Shown one piece after another: positions 33,486 through 44,580 of a stretch of DNA of 64,000 nt. Positions within the stretch are counted from its first letter, which is position 1. The number at the start of each line of letters is the position of its first letter. The notes under the pieces were generated by a model. It saw only the letters and a program-made list of their open reading frames with translations. It ran no database searches and had not been told where the DNA came from. Source of the stretch: Usnea hakonensis (taxonomy: Eukaryota > Ascomycota > Lecanoromycetes > Lecanorales > Parmeliaceae). The DNA lies in assembly GCA_013423325.1 (NCBI GenBank), contig BLJB01000139.1, positions 103,467 through 167,466 of the forward strand, in the 5' to 3' direction. The position numbers were made by a program, and so were the translations under genes.

Positions 33486-35920
33486 AGCGTAGGGGATGCA
33501 GGGGGGGTGAAGTGGGGTGGAAATGGTGATTATTGGAGAGAGTGAGCTTTGATTTCCGAGCACGCTAGACAGAATTTTGCGCTAGCACCATCTGGGCTTT
33601 GAAAGCACGTGACATGGGCTGTTGCCAAGATAAGGTATCCTTGAAAAAGGATTGGCCATTATTACAAGAGCAATAATGAAACCCGAAGAGGTGTTTGAGC
33701 TGGGATGGAGGCGGTCAAGGCATACAAAGGGTGACGTGGGTCAAGGCTATCTACAACGAAAAGAGGCAGACTTTCAGCGCATACGACACCCAGGATCTAC
33801 AACCAGGGGCTCTAGGCCTAATATAGGACTGCAAGGACGTTGTACCCAAGGGTTGCATTTGGCGCAGAGGTCCCCTTGAGCTGTCGTGTTAGCTTCGAAA
33901 TCCCGAGCCGGCCCCGCGTTCCTGACTGCTGATGAATATGGAGTTGTGATAGTCGTTCCCATTTAAATTCTCATTTAAGCGAGAACCCGAGTCAGCACGG
34001 GTGCATCTTAATTGTCACGTCACTGACGGAGTCACCGACTTTGAAGATTTGATTAATGCAAGGAGAAGAACATGGGAACTCTTTGCCTATTGCTCTCTTC
34101 TTCCTTGTTCTCACATTTTCTCGTCCCACCACAGTTCCCGTTGAACAAATGATACAGTACGTCTGATGGTTTGATGGGATGATGTTCTCATGTGTTATGT
34201 TCCCTTCAGAGGGTAACATGGACACGTGGCATTTGATTGCATCTTACACTGCAGTGCTTATCTGAGTAAGCTAGACCAGATCCTACGCTTGAGAAGCCCA
34301 TACGCAGCTAAGATAGTTATGTCGAGATCGTAGGAGAAATTCGACATCATCAAGTGAACTCCTTTGGCTGCTCTCGCGAACTCACTCTGGCCCAATCCAA
34401 CTGAAGGAAAGGGCAAGAGATTGGTTCGAGAGGCTAAGCCATAATCGGCAAGATGATATCGTAATATTCAGGTATGCCTTGGTGCCTGGGAGCGGAACAG
34501 TCGCTACTCAACGGTGTTGGCACTAAGATAGCATCATTTACTCATCGAAGACTTTCTATCTGTACAGCACGCGTGGTCGTGTGGCAATCAGCACCACACC
34601 AAATCCAGGACCAGCACCGCAACAGCAAGGCGCCCCAACATGGTACCGCTCAAAAATGGGTTGTAAGTAAATTCGCTCTCTTGACCGTTTAAAGGACATC
34701 ATCTTGGGACACTCTGACACGCATCATCGTGCTGCTGGCCAAGGATGTTATTTCCCTCCTCCCTTGTCAGTTTGATGTCAGCCTACCTTATGTTGTACTG
34801 TACTTAAGGAACTTTAAAGAACTTTAGAGGCTGGTTCGAAGCCACTCGGGCCGATCGGCCGCGCGAGCGTGTACTTTTAGCGCTTAGGGACGCACTTTAC
34901 TTTAGATGGGTAGCGAGCCCACTAAAAAGGCCGCTTATTGGAGGAACATGGCTTGCGTGCCTCAAAAGTCTGGCGTCAAGGCTTAACCCGAAAGATACTT
35001 GAGTTGCGAGACAGATTCGAGGCGGTCGGGTGGCTCAAGACTTTCCCCGATCCCCAGGGACCCTCGGCGCACTCGGCGATTCACGGATGGGCAAGATGTT
35101 CTGTGAAGCCTCCAGATATTGAATGTATTTCGGTACTCAAACTTCTAACAACACCTGGTGCAATAATGGATGTAAAAGGTATTCAAAATACATCCATCGC
35201 AGAACAAGGCGTTTACCCATGAGGTAAGTACTTGCAACAATTTTGTAAGAGTCAAATACTGCGTAAAGTAAGGTAGGTATTGTGGATGGGGCATCCAGCG
35301 GCTCGAGACAAACGGGGAATCTCGGTCACCGCGGATGCTACGTCGGAGTGGGGCAGCTTTAAGTACCGTACTTAGGTACTTTATGTAAGATAGCTGACAT
35401 CATGACCGGCTGATTGGTAATTTAGATCTTGATCTGAATCTGACTCAGGGGTTTTTTTTTTTTTTTTTGAAACATCAGCCACCCCTGATAGTTGCTACTC
35501 CATCTCCTGGTAAAAAATGATGAGGAGGATGTAATTTATCGAGTCTTAATCAAATCTTTGCATGTAGAAGAAGAAGATGGAAGCGAGGTTAAGATTAAAG
35601 TAAGTGGTAAGAGGATGGTGGGGTCGAATGACGGTAGATGCGTGATTGGATGGATTTATGCTCCTGCAACGTGCAGTATTCCTTCGATTATCCATTCCGT
35701 TTCAGGTAGGATTCTGTATGAGCGGTGTAGCCTCGTCCGTCTCCACCAAATGAGCCAATCTTACGTGAAGACGCATTTCCGTGTGTTTGAATCTCGTCTT
35801 CTGATCTTTCATCCAGTATCACACCAAGTTACAATTCTCCAATCAAGAATCTTTTTTTTTTTTTGTACTGTACGAGTACCTCTATCTCTTCTCTTTTCCA
35901 CAAGGCCATAGCAGATAACC
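33486..35920. other. 2.4-kb intergenic region
   Basis: Between divergent RPN8 and MYB genes. Frames at 33652, 34474, 34938 and 35492 have no recognised domain or splice pattern. Short T runs at 35453-35469 and 35850-35863; AAGGTAGG, TTAAGGAACTTTAAAG and GTACCGTACTTAGGTAC motifs near 34800, 35270 and 35365. Confidence 0.4.
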
Positions 35921-37711
35921 ATGTCTCGGACACCAAGAAGGTGGACTGAAGAAGAGGACATTATACTTCGTCAAGAGGCAATCTCCCAGTGTACTGTACA
36001 ATTCAGTCCACCCCAAGCCTCAGCCCTCTTGATTTTTTCGACGGTACTAAGATCAAGGACTAATTCTATCCCGCGACGAACTAGTGGGAGACTCTGATCT
36101 TAGTAATTGGCACCGCATCGCCAAAAAGCTACCCAAACGAAGCAACAAAGACTGCCGAAAACGATGGTGTAACAATGTCACAGAAGGTTTGAAGAAGGGA
36201 TCGTGGAAAGAAGATGAGGATAGCAGGTTGGAGAATGGCATTCAGAGACATGGCCATCAGTTCGTATTTCCATCTCCATCTCCACTCTCGACCCCAAGAG
36301 CGTTTGGCTCTGACCAAATTCAGCTGGGCAGCTGTTTCTCACGTCGTCGAGACTCGAAGTGCAGATCGTAAGCTGTTGCATCTAATCTTTTTCACTCTCA
36401 GTCCTACTGTCTGGATATTAATCCGTGGGAATCTCTAGAGTGCGCGAAGCGATGGTCTCATTGCTTGAACCCGGCTTTGGATCGATCAGAATGGTCCAAT
36501 GAAGAGGTAGGTTGACTGCCTCAAACCCTACGTCCCTGTCTGGTACATGCTTCAATACAATTTCCTTATCATATCCAAGTTCAGATAATCGGTGCAACTA
36601 ACAATATCACGTCATCTAGGATGGGAAATTAATGAGTGCAGTGGAAACCCACGGCCGTAGCTGGAAATACATTCAGATGACTTACTACCCAAGCCGTGCC
36701 GCGAACCATGTGAAGAACAGGTCCGTATCCGCCAAAGATGGTGAGTGAAAGAGCGGAAAGTGATGAGATTGTGGCAGGTATACCATCCTGAGCCGAAGAT
36801 CCCAGGCCCGGCAACAGCAGCTGCATTTGACTCACCAAGACTCTCCCCAACTATCTGATCCGACATTTACCCCAGCGTCCTCCCGAGATGATGAGTCCTT
36901 CAATGACGGCAACGAAGCTATGCCAGGCATAAAATCCCACTCCACGAGTCCGACCCCCGTGAACGCCTATCCTTCCACGTATCCTGACTCGGAGACGTTA
37001 CCGCAGCAACAATCGCAATGGTCGTACATTCCAAAAGTTCTCTCTTTATCCACAGAGTCCTCCAGCATGTTCATGCCCAAGTCCCTCGACTTTCCAAATT
37101 TCGTACCAGCTCAACAACTTCCCCAACCCAGCACCAAATCTCTGAGCCCTATGGACATTGATCCCCCACTTGACCTTCTTCCTACCTGGTCTTACCAACC
37201 AGTTCGCGAGACGGATCAACAGGACATGAAATATTTTCCTGACGACCTGCTGACTGGACCTTTGTCCTCGCCATATTTTGCCCCATTCCTAACCGCATCG
37301 TCAAATCCCTCCTCTGTCCGCCCATCCTCCACAGTGTCGTCATCTGAGCTCCTCAATTACTCCAATCAATCCGTTGCGCCAGAATATTCTGGCAAAGATT
37401 CACTAGGTGCTAGTCAATCGGGCTTTTCGTCCACGGCTTCGACCCGAGGTCGGTTACCATCAATCAGTGGTAATACTATTATCACGACCACCACTACAAC
37501 CACAAGTGCTGAAACTCCTGATCTTCATTCCCAGGTCGAAACGTCAACGAGGTCGTCGAGTGCAGAGAGAATACAGGAGGCGAGCCAGAATTCCTCCTTT
37601 TCACCTTCCACACTGACCCTCACCATTGATGAGCCAGACTCAGAGACCATTAGCAACGTGATGGAAATCCTGGCCAGGTCCAAGGGGAACATGAAGATAG
37701 AGGTTAGCTAA
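35921..37711 (+). CDS. Three-repeat MYB/SANT transcription factor
   Basis: Six exons: 35921-35990, 36085-36259, 36324-36367, 36439-36506, 36620-36720 and 36778-37711 (introns 57-113 bp), giving 463 residues. Splicing rebuilds three tandem Myb repeats. R1: RRWTEEEDIILRQEA...NWHRIAKKLPKRSNKDCRKRW. R2: GSWKEDEDSRLENGI...HHWAAVSHVVETRSADQCAKRW. R3: EWSNEEDGKLMSAVETHGRSW...RAANHVKNRY. Each has the spaced tryptophans or equivalents that form the helix-turn-helix core, so this should bind DNA in the nucleus. The remaining 290 residues are Ser/Thr/Pro-rich, a likely activation or regulatory region, with a Thr tract (about 37478-37505). Related fungal proteins include BAS1/FlbD-type Myb factors, but I cannot assign an orthologue. 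The third intron uses an unexpected acceptor at 36438, chosen because the first AG (36404) gives a stop. Confidence 0.85.
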
Positions 37712-38918
37712 ACGAAGTCTTCACCCGTGCAAGGGCTTCTGATGGTCGACCAACGATTACTTGATTACTGCTCTGAAGCAATCCAAGGGGAAAGTCTATG
37801 AGATATGAAATCCTACTCTACAGCTCCTCATGCTCTACCTTCACAATATAATAAGCGCAGTCGCGTCCAACCAGCTATGTGAGAAAGGCAACAGACGCTT
37901 AGAACGCCGGCCCGAACAAGCAACATTTACGCTGGAAATGCAAAACCTGTCAGGCAGCGGCTTGCTAGAAAGTTCAACTTTGACATTTGAAATACGGTGC
38001 CGGTGTTGAGAGATTTGTTAGGATTGATGATGTGATGTTCTTGTGGTTGGAGAGAGAGCCTCGGTATCTATCAGAAGATGTCCTGTAGCTACAACCTTTA
38101 GGGCTAAGAAATGTTGGCTCTGGGAATGGACAGTTCGAAAGTGGATTTCTTATCCAGTCTGTTTCTGCGATCTGCTCGACCAATTGGGGGGAAGAAACAC
38201 CCCCCTGCCGCGGATATAACAGGTATGTTATGGGGTAGTTTATTACCCACCTGGGATCTCCTATCTGGGATTAAATCCTGGGAAGAGATGGTTTTCTTCT
38301 TGGAGTGCACGGTCACGTGATACACAGAGGGCAACATTTGCCGATGCAAACGCCCTTTCTTTTTTTCTCTCGTGCCAAAACCCAGGACCAGGTAGACGGC
38401 TTTGATCCGAGTCGGAACCCAATCGGCTTGACAGGTGCAGATTACAATATAGAGACAGCAGACCGTCGGGGTTTCCGGGGTAAGCAATGAAGGATTTCCG
38501 CCCAAGGGGCCACGTTCAGCATCATACATCGACGATTCATCTCGCCATAATAACCGTAGTAGGAAACAGATCTTCACGCATTATTGCTTTTCCTCCTTCA
38601 CCGTCCGAAGCTGCATGCGGCAGGATTAGAGTATTACAAACCCTACTCGTTGCGATAGGTGGGTATACAAATGGGAAGCTTGGCGACTGCCAGCATTGAG
38701 GTGCGGCATTTTCATTCACCTATGCAATTTTGTGACTCCTTGTGATATGGTGCACCCGCAATCATCTATAAAACCCGGCCCATCTGCCCCCTTCTTTTCC
38801 CTCTTGCCCATCATTCCAAGCTCGAAGACAAAAACACACACACGTACACACACTTGAATCCAAAACCCCCAGAGACACAATCTCTCTCAAGCCACAAGCT
38901 CCACCTCCACCTGCAATC
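37712..38918. other. Intergenic
   Basis: 1.2 kb without a supported gene; contains the promoter of the secreted protein gene. Frames at 38104-38577 (minus) lack a domain. Confidence 0.45.
38767..38773 (+). promoter_or_regulatory. TATA box of the small secreted protein gene
   Basis: Perfect TATAAAA about 150 bp upstream of the ATG at 38919. It is followed by a CT-rich stretch (38790-38810) and an ACACAC leader (38833-38852), the usual layout of a strongly regulated fungal promoter. Confidence 0.6.
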
Positions 38919-39322
38919 ATGCAGCTTTTTACCCTCCTCGTTACTCTCGCCTTTGCGGCCACTGCTTTAGCAGAGTGTCCGACTGGGCCAAAACAAGAAA
39001 ATTCAGCATGTGGTTCCGAATGCAACAAACTCAAGAGATGTTCCCTCGACAATGCGAATGTGGTACGTACAGCCATCTCTCTTTGGCTCCCTGTCTCTTG
39101 ACGGCTTCTGGTCTTGAATCCATTCCCCCCACTCTTCACATATCACCCACTCTTGCATTATCAATACCCTTTATTGAAGTCGCCCCGACGGAAACACATC
39201 AAAACACCTCGATCGACAGACAAACATGGCATCTAACCAATCCTCGATAGCTCGAGTGCGAAGGCGGCACGTGGACGTTTGTGAAAAAATGCCCTACATC
39301 CTGCAGTGGCGGAAGCTGCTAG
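38919..39322 (+). CDS. Small secreted cysteine-rich protein (8 Cys)
   Basis: Two exons, 38919-39062 and 39251-39322, with a 188-bp intron (GTACGT...ATAG), giving 71 residues. A textbook signal peptide (MQLFTLLVTLAFAATALA) is followed by about 53 mature residues with eight cysteines: ECPTGPKQENSACGSEC, KRC, then in exon 2 LEC, KKCPTSCSGGSC. Even cysteine number, small size and the leader fit a disulfide-stabilised secreted protein of the effector-candidate or antimicrobial type; which one cannot be told. The splice phase is 0 and exon 2 ends exactly at a terminal cysteine, which supports the model. If unspliced, the frame would end at 39101 and lose the last four cysteines. The TATA box and CA-rich leader suggest tight regulation. 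No paralogue is visible in the window. Confidence 0.75.
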
Positions 39323-40366
39323 ATTCGGAGAGACACGCCCGTAAGTAGATCTTCTGGAACCATGCCTGACTCCCTTGGATTAGAGAGGGATCACTGACTC
39401 GTAGTCTCTACTCAAAGGCCTTTTTTCCCCGTCATCAAAGAACCACCCGGTTCGCCAATGTAGAGCATGTCATGATGGTACAGGGCCGGGTGGCTGGGAC
39501 AAAAGGCCCGGTCTCAAAGACACAAGAAACGGATGGTTCATGATATGGTCGACCGGAGAGGAAACGAAATCACGCTTAGGCTTCACGCTCATTTGATAGA
39601 CAGATTTATGATGAAATGAAACCTGTGCACGAGATTCCCATACCTTCTTCTCCCTTACGTTTGCCTGTCCAACTAGATGAGCGCTATTCCATCCTATCCT
39701 CACTCCATTCCCACAATGTTTCCCTAACCATCGCTTCCAGATGCCGAAGACGCCTTTTCCGGCAAGACCCAGTGTATACCCATTCGGGGGGGTACAGTAC
39801 CTATAGACTACCCACCTTTAAAGCCTTAATTACACACCGCGCGCTATAAAGGATCCATCTCTCTCTCTCTCTCTCTCTCTATATAACACCATCCCAAACA
39901 CCATCCCCATCAAAAACCCCAACCCAACCCAACCTTGCCTACCTATATATAAAATCTAGCTCATCTCGAAGAAACAGTTTCACACATACACCGACCACCC
40001 CACCCCATCCCATCCCATCTACTCTTTTGCGCTAAGAGAGTATGAGAGATGCACTGATCTCGGACGACCTGTAAAAGAGGTTAGGGAGGTTGGAAATTTT
40101 TTTTTTTAATAGGAGTGATTAAGGAGATTCGGGAATTGGTGTGTTATTTATTTACTGTTGTGTTTATTTGTTTGGATGAGAGCGTTGGGCGTGGGTACGG
40201 GAGAAGGATAGGAGGAGGGAGGGAGGGAGGGAGGGAGGGAGGATATTGAGAGTTGGTAATTAATTCCCCTACCCTACATAATTCACCCACCCACATCATC
40301 CCCATCCCATCCTTCATCATCCCATCCCCACCCCACCATCATTCTCCCATCATTATCCCATCCTGG

Positions 40367-41575
40367 GATCCTATTCTCTAAGCTAATAGAAAGTAAGATA
40401 TACGCTACGTGCTGTATCCCAGGCGAACGGAAAGAAGGTGTGTACTTGCGTGAATAGAGGGGTTGGGGATTCTGGGTTATGAGAGGGGATGGGGGTTTGA
40501 GGGGAAGGAGGGGAGGAGGGGTGGGGGGAGGGGGGAGAGAAGAGTACGGCAGTAGATCGATACCTAATCTCCTAGCCCGCCCTATCTCCCTCCATGCTTC
40601 CCTTATTAACCCCTCCCAGCGGAATCCCCTCCTACCTTCCCTCCAGCATAGGAATCCTTCCTTCCAAAACCACCTTGTCAAGTTAACACAACATATCCCC
40701 CTCCTTATCCCCCCCCCACAAAATCCCTCACCCCCCCTCCAACCCTAACTGCCTCACTCCCCTCCCACCCCCCCCTTATTATCCCCNNCCCCCCCCCCCC
40801 TTATTATCCCCCCCCCCCCTATCTATCTATCTAGTAAACGACCCTCCCTCATCTCAAACCACCCTCGTAAACACCCCTCCTTCCCCTCCTTCCCTTCCCT
40901 TCCTTCCCTTCCCCTCCTTCCTTAGACAGTATAAATCAAATCAAATCAAATTAAATTTAATTCTTTTCTTCCCAAGCACCGCTTCCCCCCCGCCCGCCCG
41001 CCCGTCCGTCCGTCCGTCCCTAGGGTAGAGATTTATTTATATATATAAGCACAAAAACGGAACGGACGGAACGGATAGGGTTAGGATATAGATAGATAGT
41101 TTACTAAAGGTGGCGAGAGGGTAAAGGGGGTAGGGGGATAGAGGAGGGGGAGGAGTAGGTTATAGGCGTATATTTAGGGGAGATGTGGATGTGGTGTATA
41201 GGACTAATAGGGGATTTAGGAGTGGGGATTAACTAGGGGGGTTTAAGGGAGGATGGGGGGTAATTGATTAGGAGGGGTAGGGGGTGGAGGGAGTATTTTT
41301 AGGGGTAGGGGGGGGGGAAGAATTGTAAGCTTAGCGGATAGTGCGTTATACATTACGGTGGAGAAACGTGGGGAAACGTGGGGGAATGTGAGTTGATTTG
41401 AGTTAGGGAAACACGGTTCTGTGTGACTAAACTGCATAGCTACCTTAGCTAGCTACCGTATCCATCTATCCATCCATACCTATCCCCTCAAACGAATCTC
41501 CCTTCCCGGCAAGTCCCCCCCCTCTCCCCCCGCCCCTCAAATCCCCATCCCACACCCTACTCCCTACAACATCGC
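40367..41575. repeat. Dispersed 1.2-kb direct repeat, copy 1
   Basis: Shares ordered blocks with 49430-50681 on the same strand: GCTAATAGAAAGTAAGATA, CTGTATCCCAGGC, AATAGAGGGGTT, CCTCCCAGCGGAA, CAAAACCACCTT, TAGAGATTTATTTATATATA, ACGGTT near the 3' side, and CTTCCCGGCAAGTCCCCC. Interrupted by an NN gap at 40787. Divergence is clear but the order is fully kept. Confidence 0.85.
40787..40788. other. Assembly gap (NN) inside repeat copy 1
   Basis: The same CCCCCTTATTATCCCC block appears on both sides of the two Ns, so the gap may hide a false duplication at a contig join. Confidence 0.8.
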
Positions 41576-41828
41576 ATCCTCTCCCATCCCATAGCATGAA
41601 ATCTACCCGTCCTGCCAAACCCTGAGGGAGCATTGAGAGAGCTTTCCAGGCAATGCGGACGCGGAAAATGCAGGGTTAAACGAGGGGTGGGGGGATGGTG
41701 TGCTCAGGTCGGGGAAGCTTCGACGTACAGGTCAGTCCGCATTTTAGTCCGCCGTCCCCATTGCCGTATGCCCCGGCTAAGAATACTCAGAAGACGCTAT
41801 CGACACGCCAAATTATGAGGTCAAAACT

Positions 41829-42173
41829 GTGCAGTCCTCCAGCACCCGGCCGACCGCGCCCGACGCCGCTCTTCCCCAGAATTTAGATAGGCGGCTCGGC
41901 GGCGAAGACGAGCACGGAGCAGCGGCGGTTGCAAATCCTCCCAGCGCCAGCACTCCGGGGCAATTCGAGGGAGACTTTTTAGTAGTCGAAGGGGAGGAAT
42001 GGGAGATCACAATGGCTGCTCGCAAGAGATGGGCGGGAAAGGGCTACGAATACCAGGTGCGCTGGAAGAGCAGATGGATGGCTAGAAGCGAGCTGGGAAA
42101 CGTATAGCGATTGGTGCGGGAGTTTGACGCGATTGAACGGGCATGGTGGGGGCTAATTGTTATGTATAGATAA
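41829..42173 (+). pseudogene. Chromodomain-like relic
   Basis: A plus-strand frame without an ATG reads EGEEWEITMAARKRWAGKGY, then EYQVRWKSRWMARSELGN, a chromodomain-like core (W-E-I, G-Y-E-Y-x-V-x-W-K, W-M-x-x-S-E-L). It is cut by TAG at 42105-42107, after which RLVREFDAIERAW continues in the same frame, as expected for the C-terminal helix. A CAG to TAG change would explain the stop (C-to-T). The 5' part is low complexity and no full gene can be made, so I treat it as a relic. Chromodomains of this type occur in fungal chromatin proteins and in chromoviral retrotransposons; which source is unknown. Confidence 0.5.
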
Positions 42174-42381
42174 GAGTAGATGGGAAGGTCGATGCAAGAG
42201 ATGCAGCATTACTGGAATGGAGAGACTGAGGCGGGATGGCGACAGGCAAAATCTCCTTCTCTGCGACATTCTAAGCCCAAGAGTAATAACCAACGATTTG
42301 TTTTTGCAGTGACCGGGGTGGAGGGAAGCAGTCATTGGGAATGTGTTCTGACCCAGGAATTTCCTAGAAAAAGATAAATAT
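42174..42381. other. Short stretch between two relics
   Basis: A frame at 42180-42377 has no recognisable domain; it may be 5' debris of the kinase relic. Confidence 0.3.
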
Positions 42382-43162
42382 TTGTCAGCTGCTTGTTCTG
42401 AGAAGCAAGGTCGAATTCTTCTTGACCCAGTACTGAATGATGGTCGTGGGGTCATTCAAAAGCTGGCCGAGGATTTTCGTATTCAGGGAGCAGCCACGGC
42501 CACCCTCTGCCATACTAATCTACATAAAAGAAATATTTTTGTTTCGGACGACGATCCCTCCATCAACATGAGTCTCGTCGATTGGCAATCATCTAGCATT
42601 GAGCCAGCTTTCGAGTACGCAGGTTACGTACCAGATTTTGCCGCACCTATGACCGACGCTTCGCCAGAAGGAAAGCCTGCAGAAATACAGACCGCTCTCG
42701 GCAAACAGGCTTTTGATGCTTGCCTTCAGGGTCTGATCCCAAAGCTCTACGCAGCAAGAGCGCTTGATGATGACCTATTTCGACCTTTCCGTTACCGTCA
42801 CAGGACATGGAGGGATGGTGCTGCAGCTTTTAGGCACGAATTGATCGACATCTCCAGCCGCTTGGGGGAGTGGTCTCGCGGGCGCTTACCCATATGCATT
42901 GCCCGCATCGGTCGAATTGCTCGAGCACCAAAAGAAATTGCAAAGCTTTTGCATTGCAAATGATTTGAAACGGAGGTTGATAGATCTTCTGGACACCACC
43001 CCAGATGGATGGGTTCCGACAGACTCATGGCAAGTAACGGAAGTGGCGCACCAGAAGGCATTCGGCGAGTTGGTGCAGGCGATACGAAGTGCTGAGAGCA
43101 TCGAAGATCAGTCGATGAACGAGGAGGACTTGTGGAGAATATGGCCGTTTGATATCAGCTAG
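42382..43162 (+). pseudogene. AIM9-like phosphotransferase (APH family) relic
   Basis: Two overlapping plus frames with no ATG: 42382-42963 and 42899-43162. The first begins inside the fold and includes CHTNLHKRNIFVSDDD, where H-x-N/D-L-H-x-R-N is the catalytic loop of aminoglycoside-phosphotransferase-like kinases (here Asn in place of the catalytic Asp), and LVDWQSSSIEPAFEYAGY, the D-W-x DFG-equivalent. The frame then shifts by one near 42870-42890, after FRHELIDISSR, and the other frame continues PASVELLEHQ, DLKRRLIDLLDTTPDGW and ends IWPFDIS. The N-terminal lobe is missing. Fungal AIM9-type proteins are mitochondrial or cytosolic kinase-fold proteins of unknown substrate. With truncation, a frameshift and the D-to-N change, this is non-functional. 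Confidence 0.7.
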
Positions 43163-44580
43163 TCAAATGATGGTAGTCCGTGCCATCCAAATCCCACGCC
43201 AGTAACCAAAGTTGCAAGGGATTTCAGACCTTTTGAATCACGAGTTCGATGGTATAAGCTCTCCATGATACTCGTGCCATTGAAAGGGCATTGGTATCCA
43301 TAGTCGACAGTGGCGGACGCACGGCGTGTGACTTGGCACAAGAGAAAGGTGTGGGACGTCCGATAACCGTCGATAGGCTATTTATTAAAGAGCGTCTCAT
43401 ATTACTTTTTATTGGAACTCCACTCAGCCAAGTCGACTATTTACTTGGTTCCGTCTTCCAGTTTTCATTTCATCCCCAATGAAGAATGTGTACAGACAAG
43501 TAGGACCGTCTTCATCCACCTTACGACCTAACAGTTTCTGGGCCTCAGATCCCGCAACGAGTCTACCAACCATCGGTAACAAAACCTTCACTGGCGGATA
43601 TAACGAGGTTCTCAAAGCCTGCAAATGGGACCTTCTTCGGGGTTTCCAGGCCCACCAGGTACCAAGCCGGCTTGTCCAATAACCTTTCCCATGTCCCTCC
43701 AGATCTGACCCTGGCCATCAACCTTCATCCTGGCGAGGCTGTTGATATCTCCGTCTTCAACCTGGCCGAAGACAGCGCCATATTCATCGACAAAATCTCC
43801 CAGCTTTATTTACGATTTTACTATCTAGGCTTGTCGGGTCAGCAATCTCCTCTTTGGACTCTTCATGTAGTTCAGCGTGTCCTTTGACATTACCACATTG
43901 ATCGACATCCTCATCGACCGCGCGGTCAACAAGCTTTTCGGCATCGCCTTGCGAACTTCTCATAAAGTATTACCGCCCTTGTCTTCGACCATGCCGCCTT
44001 TAACAGCGACACAGCCCTCAATACCAGCGAAGTGGCCCTCAGGTTTAGATTCCCGGTCCTACTCCAAGATGAGTTCGCAGCGGCCCAGAACGCGACTAAT
44101 TTCATCCGAATTTGACCCTTTATATCATATTTCTTACCGGCAAGCTCTTTCAGGTTCCGTTGAAGCATTTAAATGTGATGTGCTCTTGAGATTTGAGAAG
44201 GTACGTTTCAGGTCTTAGAGGTCAAAGATGTACCAATTGACGGGAAGGGGGCAACTAAAGGTATCTAAAGAAATTGGCGGTACAGATTGTTGCTCACCTC
44301 CTTGCTACTGTACGAGCTCACCGTGTTGCAATTGGCTTTGTGAAGAGAATATTGAGAAAATACCTGCTTTTGTCCTATGATGTTTTGATAACGCATAATT
44401 GTTAATGCCCAAAGACTTTGGTCCAAATATCCATCATTGTTCCCAAATTCGTCCGTTATATAAACATTTATAGCATTCCTTGGGCCTCAATGCCATCAAA
44501 GAGACCATGGGGAGAATGCTTTGTCTGGACGATGCCTGATTTGATGGGACCATTTCCTCGATGAAAATAGACCCGAGGGC
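43163..44580. other. Region with decayed coding sequence
   Basis: Between the AIM9-like relic and the RBR ligase gene. Contains a weak ankyrin-like phrase at about 43300-43345 (IVDSGGRTACDLAQEKG) and the unresolved frames listed separately. Confidence 0.35.
43479..44218 (+). pseudogene. Unrecognised, probably decayed gene
   Basis: Three plus-strand frames follow each other with shifts: 43479-43682 (starting MKNVYRQVGPSSSTLRPNSF), 43672-43887 (AINLHPGEAVDISVFNLAED) and 43877-44218 (FDITTLIDILIDRAVNKLFG). A GTTTCC...CAG intron of 61 bp (43642-43702) would join the first two in frame, but no plausible intron joins the second to the third. The content looks protein-like rather than random, yet I do not recognise a family. 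Either a frameshifted relic or a gene with a non-obvious intron. Confidence 0.3.

Larger units (their letters stand above)
39323..41828. other. Gene-free region with low complexity and repeat copy 1
   Basis: No supported gene. Contains a CT microsatellite (39852-39878), a GGGA/GGAGGGA tandem (40206-40243), the 1.2-kb repeat copy 1 (listed separately) and C/T-rich DNA. Confidence 0.5.

Noticed and set aside
43300..43345. Ankyrin-like phrase
   Set aside because: Only about 17 residues, no second repeat.
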